64,000 bases of DNA from JBFHRE01 sp041746105 (GCA_041746105.1 JBGTHP010000032.1:1-64000); one strand, 5' to 3'. Numbered from the stretch's first letter, positions 26,780-36,034 are shown. A program made the numbers and translations. Notes: generated from the letters alone by a model not told the origin.

Positions 26780-27634
26780 TCATCCCCGAAACACCGGCCG
26801 GGTCAGACAGGTGGGCCCACCGTTTCCGTTGAGACAGATCTCGTTGCCCGAGAACTGATGGACCGCGATGCCGAGACTTTCCAGGGCCCGGGCGGTTTCG
26901 TCGTTTCCCTCGAGCATCACAACCACTCCCGGTCGAATCACCAGGATGTTGCAGCCGAGTGTGTCTACCTCGTGATCGGCGATCCCCAGCATCCTGACCC
27001 CGTTATCGACCAGCAACTCAAACAGTCCCACCGGCAGACGCTTCGATTCGACCACGGCGAGGTCATCGAGGATCGGTGACACCACTGACAGCAGGTGGAG
27101 GCATTCGGCCGGACCGTTGTCGTACGGAAGGTCGAAAACGTGGACCTCGCCGTCGACCAGGTCGGACAACTGGCGAATTCCGGAGCGATTGGTACGCAAT
27201 GAGCGGCCGACACAAACGACACCTTCCTTCAGCCAGAAGACATCTCCCCCATCCACCGTCCCTGGCTCCTCGATGCTTCCAACGACCGGAATTTCATGCT
27301 CTTCGAACCATTCAGCTTGGAGAAGTTCTTCGCCACGACGGCTGGGTTTGCCTGACCGAAGCAAGATCGCCCCTCGTGTGGTGACCAATGAAGGGTCGAA
27401 TTGGTAGACGAGGTCGGCGCTCTTGTTCTCCCTGCCCAACTCATGCACCTCAACACCGAGCGACTCAAGAAGGCCGACAAACGCCGCGAACTCGCGGAGG
27501 GCGGCGTTCATGGCAACCGGCCGCCGAAAACCAACGTCGGGCTTGCCGTGCGCGACCCGAAATGCTCCGCCCGGTTTCTTCACCAAGACATGCTGCAATG
27601 GGGCCGTCATAGATTGGGCGCCGAATGGAACCAT
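26780..27634 (-). CDS. Dimethylarginine dimethylaminohydrolase / arginine deiminase-like amidinohydrolase
   Basis: 284 residues from the ATG at 27634. The family blocks FGAQSMTAPLQHVLV, TVDGGDVFWL, VGRSLRTN and the C-terminal GPTCLTRP, carrying the catalytic cysteine, identify the guanidino-modifying superfamily, closest to DDAH. It would hydrolyse methylarginine or a related guanidine to citrulline and amine. An upstream ATG at 27724 is in frame but overlaps the divergent gene start, so I prefer the shorter form. Confidence 0.8.
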   Translation of the reverse strand: MVPFGAQSMTAPLQHVLVKKPGGAFRVAHGKPDVGFRRPVAMNAALREFAAFVGLLESLGVEVHELGRENKSADLVYQFDPSLVTTRGAILLRSGKPSRRGEELLQAEWFEEHEIPVVGSIEEPGTVDGGDVFWLKEGVVCVGRSLRTNRSGIRQLSDLVDGEVHVFDLPYDNGPAECLHLLSVVSPILDDLAVVESKRLPVGLFELLVDNGVRMLGIADHEVDTLGCNILVIRPGVVVMLEGNDETARALESLGIAVHQFSGNEICLNGNGGPTCLTRPVFRG

Positions 27635-27722
27635 CGGGCGATCGTATCGGGGGTTGTACCCCGATGCCGTTTCAGGGACATCACCGATGGATTCGAACCG
27701 GTAATCGACCGATACTGAGAGC

Positions 27723-29075
27723 ATGAACCCGATCCAGACGACACTCAAGGCAGCCGAAAAGCTGGCGATGGCAACGCCTCCAGAGCGCAATCGTTACGTC
27801 GATCTGCTCAGAGCACTTTCGATTTTGGTGGTCGTTTTCGGGCACTGGCTCATGGCAGCACCAGAAGTGATCAATGGCGAGATCCGCATCGGTCACGCCC
27901 TCACCGACATCCCTTGGACGCGAGGGTTGACGTGGGTACTCCAGGTCATGCCGATCTTTTTCTTCGTCGGCGGTTATTCCAATGCGCTCGGTCTGCGTGC
28001 TGCGCGCCGCAAGGCGATTCCCTACGGGAAATGGCTCCGTGATCGACTACGACGTCTCATCGTCCCGGTGCTGCCGGTCCTGGTGCTGTGGGCGCCGGCG
28101 GCGTGGCTGGCGGTCACTTCTGGCGTGGACACCGAACTGGTCAAGGTCGGGTCACAAGCGGCATTGGTCCCTGTCTGGTTCCTCGCGACCTACGTTCTCA
28201 TCGTCGCTCTGGCGCCGCTGACCCTCGCCCTTTGGGAGAAGTACGGGTGGGCGAGTTTCATCGGTTTTACCGCAGCGGCAGCAGCGGTCGACAACGCATT
28301 CATCGGTTTCGACATTGGGTCCGTCCGCTGGCTCAACTACGTCTTCGTGTGGAACGCGGTCCACATCCTTGGTTATGCGTGGGCCGATGGCCGGATCGCA
28401 GGCATTGGCGCTCGTTGGGGCATCGCCGTCGGCGGTTTCGCGACGTTGGCTGCGCTGATCATTCTGGGGCCGTACCCGGTATCGATGGTGGGATTCGCCG
28501 GCACAACGGTGACCAACTCCAACCCACCCAAGGTCACACTGGTGGCGCTCGGGGTGTTCCAGTTCGGACTTTCGATGATCATGGAAAGGGCTGCCCGCCG
28601 CCGGCTCGAGCGGGTTTCGACATGGACCAAAGTGGTGGCCATCAACGGTTCGATCATGACGCTCTACCTATGGCATCTGACCGCAATGGTGGCAGTGGTC
28701 GGAATTTTGCTCCTCGTGGGAGCGCCCGGGCTCGGTCTACAGGTCGGCACCGCTGCTTGGTGGGTGACGCGGCCGCTGTGGCTGGCTTTCATGACCGTTA
28801 TCGTCATGCCCTTCCTGATCGCATTCGGCCGTTTCGAGCGACCGAGGACGGACAACCGGCCTGCGCCTCCCGCCTGGAAGCCGGTACTGGCGACGCTGGC
28901 CGTCTGCGCGGGGCTGGGTCTTCTGGCCGCCGGCGGCATCGCCGACGCCGATGGGCTCAATGTGGTGGCACTGATACTTCCGTTGGCGGGTGTTGTGGCA
29001 GGCGGAGTGGTGGGCGCCGGGCGTTGGGAGCAACGCCACCGCGATTCCGACCCGACGTCCAAACCTGCAGGCTGA
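27723..29075 (+). CDS. Acyltransferase family 3 membrane protein
   Basis: 450 residues with about ten hydrophobic segments. The opening RYVDLLRALSILVVVFGHW, with the conserved histidine in the first helix, is the hallmark of acyltransferase-3 proteins that O-acylate cell-envelope sugars or lipids. The segment MPIFFFVGGYSNAL is also typical. No SGNH domain follows. It reads divergently from the DDAH-like gene. Confidence 0.88.
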   Translation: MNPIQTTLKAAEKLAMATPPERNRYVDLLRALSILVVVFGHWLMAAPEVINGEIRIGHALTDIPWTRGLTWVLQVMPIFFFVGGYSNALGLRAARRKAIPYGKWLRDRLRRLIVPVLPVLVLWAPAAWLAVTSGVDTELVKVGSQAALVPVWFLATYVLIVALAPLTLALWEKYGWASFIGFTAAAAAVDNAFIGFDIGSVRWLNYVFVWNAVHILGYAWADGRIAGIGARWGIAVGGFATLAALIILGPYPVSMVGFAGTTVTNSNPPKVTLVALGVFQFGLSMIMERAARRRLERVSTWTKVVAINGSIMTLYLWHLTAMVAVVGILLLVGAPGLGLQVGTAAWWVTRPLWLAFMTVIVMPFLIAFGRFERPRTDNRPAPPAWKPVLATLAVCAGLGLLAAGGIADADGLNVVALILPLAGVVAGGVVGAGRWEQRHRDSDPTSKPAG

Positions 29076-29135
29076 CGAGTACGACAGGTCGGAAGCCTCT
29101 ACCGATCGGACATGGTTGCTTCGACCATTGGTTGA

Positions 29136-31643
29136 GTGCAACCAAGGCAAAGCGTTCAAGGCCTGCTCCACGGAAGAGGCCTCACCCAGCTCGAAGCCAC
29201 CGCCCTCCTGGCCCGACATGGTCACAACCAGCTCCCCACGCCGGCACCCGAGCCGATCTGGCGAAAGGTGGCGACGGCGCTACGCGAACCGATGAGCGTG
29301 CTCCTGATCGCCGCGGCAGCGGTCAGCGGCCTGCTGGCGGGCGAAACCGCCGAGGCGATCGCGATCCTCGTCGTGGTTGCGCTGAACGTGGCGATCGGCG
29401 TCGTCCAAGAATGGAGGGCGGAAGGAGCGCTTCAAGCGCTGATCGACATGCAGTCACCGACCGCTCGTGTCATCCGAGACGGCGTTCCCCAATATCTACC
29501 AACAACACATGTGGTGCCGGGCGACGCGATCCTGCTCGCCGCCGGGGACCGGGTTTGCGCCGACGGGCGCATTGTCATAGCGACCGATCTCGAGGTTGAT
29601 GAGTCGACCCTCACGGGAGAGTCACTTCCTTTGGCAAAGGCCGGCGCCGACCCTCTTTGGTCAGGCACGATGGTGTCGCGCGGCACGGCCACGATGGCGA
29701 CAGAGCGCACCGGAGAGGACACCAAACTGGGACGCCTCGCCAAACACCTCGAGCGCCCGGAAACCGAAACCCCTCTCCAACGCCAACTCTCGAAACTCTC
29801 CTGGCGACTCGGGCTGGCGGCGATGGCGATTTCTGTGCTTGTTTTTGCCGCCATCTCATTTACTTCCGGGGATTGGCAAACGGCATTTTTGACGGGGGTG
29901 GCTCTGGCGGTGGCCGCCGTTCCAGAAGGCCTCCCCACTGCAGTGGTGCTGGCCCTGGCACTCGGGGTGACCAGGATGGCCAGGCGCAAGGCAATCGTGA
30001 GACGTCTATCGGCGGTGGAGACACTTGGATCTGCCACCGTGATCCTCACGGACAAGACCGGAACGCTCACCGAAAACCGGGTCGAGACATCGGGCCTGAT
30101 CACGGGGTCCGGCCGCCACTTTCAGATCGGCGAGGTTCCCGAGGCGATCAGCCTGTCTGCGGGCAGGATTGCCCGCAATTGCAACGACGCCACACTCGAT
30201 CCACCGTCCGGTGATGCGATCGATCTCGGATTGCTACGAACGTTTGTGAACCACGGTCTTTCTTCACCTGGCCGACGAATCGCCGAGCGGCCGTTCACCA
30301 GCCAGCGGAAGATCCACACCGTTGTCTCCGAGCGGAACGGGGCCGTGGACCTCCTGGTCAAAGGCGGACCGGAGATCGTGCTCTCGATGTGTTCTCAATA
30401 CCTGTCAGACGAGTCCGAAGTGGTTCCAATCGATGTCCGCGATCGCCATGCGTTGCTCGAACTCGTCGAAGACGAGGCTCGAGCAGGAAGCAGACTGATC
30501 GCCCTGGCCGAACGAAGGCTGACGGGGTTCGATGGCAACATCGAAGGCCTCGAGACCCAGCTCACCCTGGTTGCGATCGTGACCATGCGAGACCCGGTGC
30601 GCCCCACTGCCAGGGCAACCATAAATGCCGCGCGCCACGCCGGGATCGACGTTTTGATGGTGACCGGAGACCACCCTGGGACCGCCCATACGATCGCGGT
30701 CCAGGCCGGGCTCGAAGAACGGGGCGTGATCACAGGATCGGATATCGAACGCGACGGCCTCCCCGAGAACCCGCGCTCGGTCTCGGTCTACGCCAGGGTC
30801 GAACCAGAACAGAAGTTGAGAGTGGTCGAAGCGCTTCAGGCCAGAGGTGAGGTGGTCGCCTTCAAAGGTGACGGCGTGAACGATGCACCCGCGCTCAAAG
30901 CTGCCGACATCGGCGTCGCAATGGGCCAGGGCGGGACAGAAGTGGCTCGACAGGCCGCCGACATCATCATCACCAATGACGACCTCGAGACAGTGGTCTC
31001 GGCCATCGAAGAGGGCAGGGCCATCTACGACAACATCAGAAAGGTGGTCGAATATCTGGTCGGGGGGAATCTTTCAGAGCTGATAGTGATGATCGCCACG
31101 ATCCTGCTGATCCCGGCTATCCCGGTTCCACTCCTACCGCTGCAACTGCTGTTCATCAACCTTGTCACAGACGGCCTGCCCGCGCTCGCTCTCGGTGTTG
31201 ACCCTGGGGCATCAGATCTGATGCAGCGGTCGCCTCGACTCCGCGGCGAGTCCCTGCTCGACCGGCGACGGTTCCTGCGCCTCGTCGGGCGTGGCGCGGT
31301 AATGGCGGCCGGTCCGATGATCGTCGGAGCGTCTCTGGTCGGAACCAACGGTCCCGTAGAAGCGAGATCGGCAATGTTCATCACTTTGACCTTGGTTCAC
31401 CTCGGATACGCATTGGTCGTCCGTTACCCCACAACCGGTCCCAATCGCATGCTCTCGGCCGCGTTGGTCGGCGGCGCCGGACTTTTGGGCGTTGCGCTTG
31501 CTGTTTCTCCGCTGCGAGAGCTGCTCGACCTGGCGGTACCGACGACCGCCCAATGGACGTTTATCGCAGCAGCCGCCGTCGTTCCCTTGGTGGCCCTGGC
31601 GATATCGATGCGGGTTGGGGCCAGGCACCAATCCCGGATTTGA
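29136..31643 (+). CDS. P2-type cation-transporting ATPase
   Basis: 835 residues. The actuator motif TGES (160-163), the phosphorylated aspartate in DKTGTLT (Asp306), PEGLP in the fourth helix, GDGVNDAPAL at the hinge, and NLVTDGLPALALG in the sixth helix place it in the P2 family with Ca2+ and related pumps. It would drive Ca2+ or Na+ export. The GTG start follows an in-frame stop directly, so the N terminus cannot lie further upstream. No regulator is adjacent. Confidence 0.92.
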   Translation: MQPRQSVQGLLHGRGLTQLEATALLARHGHNQLPTPAPEPIWRKVATALREPMSVLLIAAAAVSGLLAGETAEAIAILVVVALNVAIGVVQEWRAEGALQALIDMQSPTARVIRDGVPQYLPTTHVVPGDAILLAAGDRVCADGRIVIATDLEVDESTLTGESLPLAKAGADPLWSGTMVSRGTATMATERTGEDTKLGRLAKHLERPETETPLQRQLSKLSWRLGLAAMAISVLVFAAISFTSGDWQTAFLTGVALAVAAVPEGLPTAVVLALALGVTRMARRKAIVRRLSAVETLGSATVILTDKTGTLTENRVETSGLITGSGRHFQIGEVPEAISLSAGRIARNCNDATLDPPSGDAIDLGLLRTFVNHGLSSPGRRIAERPFTSQRKIHTVVSERNGAVDLLVKGGPEIVLSMCSQYLSDESEVVPIDVRDRHALLELVEDEARAGSRLIALAERRLTGFDGNIEGLETQLTLVAIVTMRDPVRPTARATINAARHAGIDVLMVTGDHPGTAHTIAVQAGLEERGVITGSDIERDGLPENPRSVSVYARVEPEQKLRVVEALQARGEVVAFKGDGVNDAPALKAADIGVAMGQGGTEVARQAADIIITNDDLETVVSAIEEGRAIYDNIRKVVEYLVGGNLSELIVMIATILLIPAIPVPLLPLQLLFINLVTDGLPALALGVDPGASDLMQRSPRLRGESLLDRRRFLRLVGRGAVMAAGPMIVGASLVGTNGPVEARSAMFITLTLVHLGYALVVRYPTTGPNRMLSAALVGGAGLLGVALAVSPLRELLDLAVPTTAQWTFIAAAAVVPLVALAISMRVGARHQSRI

Positions 31644-31666
31644 CCCGACACCGCAAAACGAGCTCT

Positions 31667-32152
31667 TCAGCGAACCTCGGTCAGCAGGCCGGTGTCGACA
31701 TCAAAAACAAACCCCCGGATTTCGCCGGTCGCAAAGGGGCTGCGAGAGATTGCGGCGAGAGAGCGTCTGACCCCATCATCGACCTTCTCGAAGCTCCCGA
31801 TCTCAAAGCTGGGCCGGCGACCGACCTTCTTGGACACGCTTGCCCTGACGTCGGCTTCCCGCAAACCTTCTAGACCACATTTCGTGTGGCCCACGACCAT
31901 CACCGATTCGGTGCCGAGCAGGTGTTGGGAAAGGAGCAACGACCGAATCGTGTCCTCGGTGACCAGGGCCCCGGCATTGCGCAGAACGTGGGCTTCACCT
32001 GGCTGCAATCCAATCATGTCCTCGACTTTGATGCGTGCATCCATGCAAGTCACCACGGCAACTCGTCGCCTTGGCTGAGGCGGCATGCCCGGTCGGGCGA
32101 TCCGTTCTGCATTCTGCTGATTCCAAGCCAGGAATTCGTCGATCGTCGACAT
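31667..32152 (-). CDS. Beta-class carbonic anhydrase
   Basis: 161 residues, at the short end of the family. Zinc ligands are visible as Cys in VVTCMDARIK and His plus Cys in VGHTKCGL; the Asp-Arg dyad is in MDAR. It interconverts CO2 and bicarbonate. The ATG directly follows the stop of the CoA-binding protein, with AGGAGAAGGAG just upstream, so it is the last gene of a three-gene unit. Confidence 0.9.
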   Translation of the reverse strand: MSTIDEFLAWNQQNAERIARPGMPPQPRRRVAVVTCMDARIKVEDMIGLQPGEAHVLRNAGALVTEDTIRSLLLSQHLLGTESVMVVGHTKCGLEGLREADVRASVSKKVGRRPSFEIGSFEKVDDGVRRSLAAISRSPFATGEIRGFVFDVDTGLLTEVR

Positions 32153-32635
32153 TCAGACCGGTCTCCTTCTCCTCGAGGTGATCACGCCAGTGTCAAAACC
32201 TCCCAGATGCAGACCTCCTGCAAATCGAGCGTGCTCTATCTTCAGGCAACGGTCTTGAACTACCTGCAAACCGGCGGCCACGGCCTTGGCGGCAGCCGCG
32301 TCATGGCGCAAGCCCAGTTGAAACCAGACGGCGCCGGCACCCACCGCAATTGCTTCATCAACGACAGCGGGTAGTTCCTCTTCCCGCCGGAATGCGTCAA
32401 CGATGTCGGGCGTCTCCGGAAGGGCTGCCAGGCTCGGGTAACACCGCTGCCCCAAAACCTCGTCATACATGGGGTTGACGGCATAGACGCGAAACGGGGT
32501 CTTGACGAGGTAGGTGGCGACAAAATTGGATGCCCTCAACGGATTGGCGCTAACTCCAACGAGGGCAACCGACCGAGCCTCCTGGAGGAGGCGCAATCGG
32601 GCAAGCGGAGATGCCTCGATCAAGCCGGTTGTCAT
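32153..32635 (-). CDS. CoA-binding domain protein
   Basis: 160 residues from the ATG overlapping the previous stop (TGATG). A Rossmann CoA-binding fold is indicated by RSVALVGVSANPLRAS, VYAVNPMYDEVLGQRCYPSLAALP and the histidine-containing late block (CLKIEHARF). Small stand-alone proteins of this type are often found beside homocysteine-forming sulfhydrylases. The function is not established; a metabolite-sensing or accessory role is possible. Confidence 0.85.
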   Translation of the reverse strand: MTTGLIEASPLARLRLLQEARSVALVGVSANPLRASNFVATYLVKTPFRVYAVNPMYDEVLGQRCYPSLAALPETPDIVDAFRREEELPAVVDEAIAVGAGAVWFQLGLRHDAAAAKAVAAGLQVVQDRCLKIEHARFAGGLHLGGFDTGVITSRRRRPV

Positions 32636-33903
32636 CAATCCTCTCCGAGCGCTCGATCGAGGTCCCAAAGAATGTCGTCGAGATCCTCGATCCCGACGGA
32701 GATCCTGATCATGTCGTCACCGACTCCGGAAGCCAGTCGCTCTTCGCGGGGAACCTGTTGATGGGTCGTAGACGCCGGGTGGATGACCAGCGTCTTGGCG
32801 TCGCCGACATTGGCCAGATGGCTTGCCAATTCCACGCCGTCGATGAACCGGACCCCGGCTTCGAACCCTCCCGTCAAACCAAAAGTGAACACTGCGCCGG
32901 CACCCCGTGGTGTGTACTTCGAAGCAAGATGGTCGTCGACACCGGGGTAGCTGACCCATGCCACCCTTGGGTCGGAATCGAGGAATCGGGCAACTTGGCG
33001 TGCATTCTGAACATGGCGATCCATCCGCAGCGGAAGAGTTTCTAGTCCGAGCAGTATCAGGAATGAGTTGAACGGCGACAGTGCTGCTCCGATGTCACGA
33101 AGAGATTCGGTCCTCGCTTTCGTCAAGTACCCGTACTCCCGAAAGTTTTCCCAGAACCGAAGCCCGTGGTAGGCGGGGGACGGCTCGGTCATCACGGGGT
33201 GCCTACCGTTGTCGAAAGGAAACCGACCCGACTCGATCAGTACACCGGCAATGGCCACGCCGTGACCGCCCAGGAACTTCGTCGCCGAATGCACAACGAT
33301 GTCGGCTCCCCACTCGATCGGCCGGCAAAGGTAGGGCGTGGCAAACGTGTTGTCGACGACAAACGGCACGCCGGCCTCGTGGGCAACAGCGGCGATAGCC
33401 TCGAGATCCAGGACGTCGGCCCTCGGATTACCGATGGTCTCCCCATAAACGAGCTTGGTTCGATCGTTGATGGCGGACGCAAAGGCGTCGGCCTTCGGCT
33501 CGACGAATGTGACATCGATGCCCATCCTCCTCAGCGTCACGTCGAACTGTGTGTAGGTGCCCCCGTAGAGATTCCTCGAAGCAACCACATGGTCGCCCGC
33601 CCGGCACAAGGTCAAAATCGCGATCAGTTGGGCGGCTTGCCCAGAGGCCGTGGCGACGGCGCCGAGACCACCCTCGAGCGACGCCATCCGCTCCTCAAAC
33701 GCCGCAGTGGTCGGATTGCCGATTCGGGTGTAGATGTTCCCGTAGGTCTGAAGCGCGAACAGGTCGGCGGCCGTGCGGGCATCCTCAAAAACAAATGACG
33801 TGGTTGCATAGATCGGCTGTGCCCTGGCCCCTGTCTCCGGATCGGGCCTCTGCCCGGCATGGATCGCTCTCGTCGCAAATCCGAATTGACGCTCGTCGCT
33901 CAC
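32635..33903 (-). CDS. O-acetylhomoserine sulfhydrylase-like PLP enzyme
   Basis: 422 residues. Cys/Met-metabolism PLP family: the lysine is in VVHSATKFLGGHG, and FATRAIHAGQRPDPETGARAQPIYATTSFVF is characteristic of the MetY branch (O-acetylhomoserine aminocarboxypropyltransferase). Makes homocysteine from O-acetylhomoserine and sulfide, or a related reaction. GTG start. First of a coupled trio with the CoA-binding protein and carbonic anhydrase. A cystathionine-forming activity cannot be excluded. Confidence 0.87.
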   Translation of the reverse strand: MSDERQFGFATRAIHAGQRPDPETGARAQPIYATTSFVFEDARTAADLFALQTYGNIYTRIGNPTTAAFEERMASLEGGLGAVATASGQAAQLIAILTLCRAGDHVVASRNLYGGTYTQFDVTLRRMGIDVTFVEPKADAFASAINDRTKLVYGETIGNPRADVLDLEAIAAVAHEAGVPFVVDNTFATPYLCRPIEWGADIVVHSATKFLGGHGVAIAGVLIESGRFPFDNGRHPVMTEPSPAYHGLRFWENFREYGYLTKARTESLRDIGAALSPFNSFLILLGLETLPLRMDRHVQNARQVARFLDSDPRVAWVSYPGVDDHLASKYTPRGAGAVFTFGLTGGFEAGVRFIDGVELASHLANVGDAKTLVIHPASTTHQQVPREERLASGVGDDMIRISVGIEDLDDILWDLDRALGED

Positions 33904-33958
33904 CCTCGAAGGCTACCTGGCGTGGCCGGCCCCAGATCAACGGCCAATCGACAAGAAC

Positions 33959-33992
33959 AAACGGGAGGCCCGGTGTGGCCGGGCCCCCCGTT
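33959..33992 (-). terminator. Intrinsic terminator after hsp20
   Basis: A 14-bp inverted repeat rich in G and C (with one G-U pair) surrounds a 5-nt loop. On the minus strand it is followed by TGTTCTTGT, a T-rich run. It lies 14 bp beyond the hsp20 stop codon. Confidence 0.8.
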
Positions 33993-34006
33993 CGCGAGCA
34001 TGACGT

Positions 34007-34420
34007 TCAGCCGGCGAGCATCCTGTCTCCAGCGCCTACGGTCACCTTCCGTGGCTTGGATTCTTCGGCGACAGGGATGGTGATCGTGAGGACGCCATGG
34101 TCATAACCGGCTTCCACCCGATCTGCGTCGAGGCTGTCACCGAGCATGAAGCGCCGGGTGACTGTTCCCTGTGGCCGCTCCGTGATCAGCATCGAGGCGC
34201 CGTCCTGCGGGGCCCACGAGCGCTCGGCTTTCACCGTCAACTCATTACGTTCGACCGTGATGTCGATCGAGTCCTGGTTGAAACCGGGCAGGTCGAGGTG
34301 GATGAAAAACCGGTCGTCGAGTCGGTAGGCATCTACCGGAACCGAATGCTGGCGAGCATCTCCCCAGAACTCCCGGGTGAACCGGTCGAGATCATTGAAC
34401 GGGTCAAACCGCATCAACAT
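34007..34420 (-). CDS. Small heat-shock protein, Hsp20 family
   Basis: 137 residues, one alpha-crystallin domain. Start chosen at the ATG of MLMRFDPF because AAGGAGG lies 5 nt upstream. The domain shows the LPGFNQDSIDITVERNELTV core and the GVLTITIP strand, with KVTV as the C-terminal dimer-contact motif. An ATP-independent holdase that binds unfolding proteins. It sits alone with its own promoter and terminator, so it is a single-gene unit. Confidence 0.93.
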   Translation of the reverse strand: MLMRFDPFNDLDRFTREFWGDARQHSVPVDAYRLDDRFFIHLDLPGFNQDSIDITVERNELTVKAERSWAPQDGASMLITERPQGTVTRRFMLGDSLDADRVEAGYDHGVLTITIPVAEESKPRKVTVGAGDRMLAG

Positions 34421-34451
34421 GTTTCCCTCCTTACTTGTCAACTTCGCACCA

Positions 34452-34480
34452 ATTATGCATCACTTAATCTGATATGTCAA
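34452..34480 (-). promoter_or_regulatory. Near-consensus sigma-70 promoter of hsp20
   Basis: The minus strand has TTGACA (34480-34475), exactly 17 nt, then CATAAT (34457-34452). The predicted start is near 34445, giving a leader of about 25 nt that contains the AAGGAGG site. The surrounding AT-rich stretch stands out from the window. A partial inverted repeat CTTGA ... TTAAG overlaps the -35 region. Confidence 0.75.
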
Positions 34481-34837
34481 GACTCATATTATCTAGTCCA
34501 ATCCGTCTGCTCGGAACGCTGGGTCTCAACCATGGCCGTCGAAATCGGGGAGAAACGCGTGGGTGATGTCGAATTCGGGGTTGTAAAGAAGCCGCCGATC
34601 AAAAAGAGCAGGATCGAAACGAGCACGGCGGGCCTCGACGTCGCTTGCGACAACCTCACCACCATCAGGATGCGGCCGCCCCGACACACACTCCTAGGAA
34701 TCCGCCGGGGGACCACCCTGTAGATTTCGGCAACCGCCCTGATCGGGCACCAAATCGAGATCGAGCACATCCCGACAGAAAAGTGGTGGCAATCTCCAGA
34801 TCGGCCCACGCGCAAAGAAGTGAAGAACTGATCGAAC
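34481..34837. other. Intergenic region between hsp20 promoter and the class V aminotransferase
   Basis: About 350 bp in which only the weak small membrane peptide candidate is seen. Other frames through it lack recognisable sequence. No terminator hairpin for the aminotransferase was identified. Confidence 0.5.
34489..34665 (-). CDS. Possible small membrane peptide
   Basis: A 58-codon minus-strand frame with one hydrophobic stretch (AVLVSILLFLIGGFF) after a short basic N terminus and a hydrophilic serine/threonine-rich tail. It ends 9 bp before the hsp20 -35 box, so it would lie upstream of it. No Shine-Dalgarno element is evident and I recognise no family; it may be chance. Confidence 0.22.
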   Translation of the reverse strand: MVVRLSQATSRPAVLVSILLFLIGGFFTTPNSTSPTRFSPISTAMVETQRSEQTDWTR

Positions 34838-36034
34838 TCAAATGAGTCCATTCAGCCCGGCGAGGATCCGGTCGACCTCTTCGTGGGTGTTGATGTGGAC
34901 AAACCCGATCCGCACCAGCCCTCCCCGGTCGAGGAGACCAAGCCGTTGCATCGGCTCGACGGCGTAATTGTGGCCGGCCCAGGTGGCGATGCCGGCATCG
35001 CCAAGTGTTTTTGCCACCTCGTCTGGGGACCGGTTGGCAACCTCGACCGCGAACGTCGTGACTCTCCCCTCCATCCCGCCTCGACCCCAAAGCTCGACTC
35101 CGTCGGGGAGGCCAGACAAGAAGCGGCGGCCTAGCCCTGCTTCGTGGATGGCGATCTGTTCGTACGCATCATCGAGGCGGGACCTTCGGTCGGAGCCGCG
35201 TCCGAGACCGGCGATGTAATCGACCGCCGCCGTCGCCCCCGCCAGCAGCGGGAATGAGAGAGTCCCGGTCTCGAACTTTTCGGGGGCATGAGCCGGTGCG
35301 GGGCGGACCTTGTATGGCTCGATCGATCGCAGCCAATCTCCCCGCGCCCACAAAATGCCGACATGAGGTCCGAAGAACTTGTAGGCGGAGCAGACCAGGG
35401 CATCGCAGCCGAGGGCGGCGGCGTCCAGTCTCCGATGAGGGGCAAGGTGGACCGCGTCAACGAACAGGCGGGCCCCGGGCCGATGGACGATCTCGGCGAC
35501 CCTGGGGACATCCACGAGTGTTCCAAACGCATTCGAGCAACCCGACACCGCGACCAGTCGCGTGCGTTCGCTCATCAATGACTCGAGGCGAGCCGGATCG
35601 AGCGAAACGTCGCCTGGCTCGAGATCCCAGAAGACGACTTCAACCGACCTGTCCTGGGCAGCCAGGATCCAAGGGGTGACGTTTGCGTCATGGTCGAGGC
35701 GCGTGAGGATTATCTCGTCGCCGGGCTTCCAGGTCCGAGCAACGGCGCGTGAGAACGACAGCGTCAAAGAGGTCATGTTGGCGCCAAACACGATCTCGTC
35801 CGGCCCACCGCCTACAAAGTCGGCGAGCGCCTGTCTCGCGTGGTCGACCACGGCAGACGAGCGTTTACTGGCTGCGAACGGACCACCAAGGTTCGATGCC
35901 GCTCTGACCATCGCGGTCGAGACGGCCCCGATGACGGATTCCGGCAACTGGGTGCCGGCTGGGCCGTCGGCATAAACCGTGCCGTCGGCGAGCGCGGGAA
36001 ACTGGGCCCTGAGAGTGTCTAGGTCCAAAGGCAT
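34838..36034 (-). CDS. Class V aminotransferase (cysteine desulfurase-like)
   Basis: 398 residues from the ATG giving MPLDLDTLR. The PLP lysine is in CSAYKFFGPHVG, and YADGPAGTQLPESV at the N terminus together with FVGGGPDEIVFGANMTSLTL matches the cysteine-desulfurase-like branch of class V enzymes. The exact reaction (desulfuration or another PLP chemistry) is not established; no sulfur carrier gene is adjacent. Divergent from the RimB gene. Confidence 0.85.
   Translation of the reverse strand: MPLDLDTLRAQFPALADGTVYADGPAGTQLPESVIGAVSTAMVRAASNLGGPFAASKRSSAVVDHARQALADFVGGGPDEIVFGANMTSLTLSFSRAVARTWKPGDEIILTRLDHDANVTPWILAAQDRSVEVVFWDLEPGDVSLDPARLESLMSERTRLVAVSGCSNAFGTLVDVPRVAEIVHRPGARLFVDAVHLAPHRRLDAAALGCDALVCSAYKFFGPHVGILWARGDWLRSIEPYKVRPAPAHAPEKFETGTLSFPLLAGATAAVDYIAGLGRGSDRRSRLDDAYEQIAIHEAGLGRRFLSGLPDGVELWGRGGMEGRVTTFAVEVANRSPDEVAKTLGDAGIATWAGHNYAVEPMQRLGLLDRGGLVRIGFVHINTHEEVDRILAGLNGLI

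Noticed and set aside
28088..29599. A 503-codon plus-strand frame over the acyltransferase-3 and P-type ATPase genes
   Set aside because: Frame-shifted shadow; Arg/Gly/His-rich with no motif, while the overlapping frames are clear family members.
34452..34480. HspR-type HAIR element at hsp20
   Set aside because: CTTGA and TTAAG are present but with 9 nt between, not the required CTTGAGT-N7-ACTCAAG arrangement.
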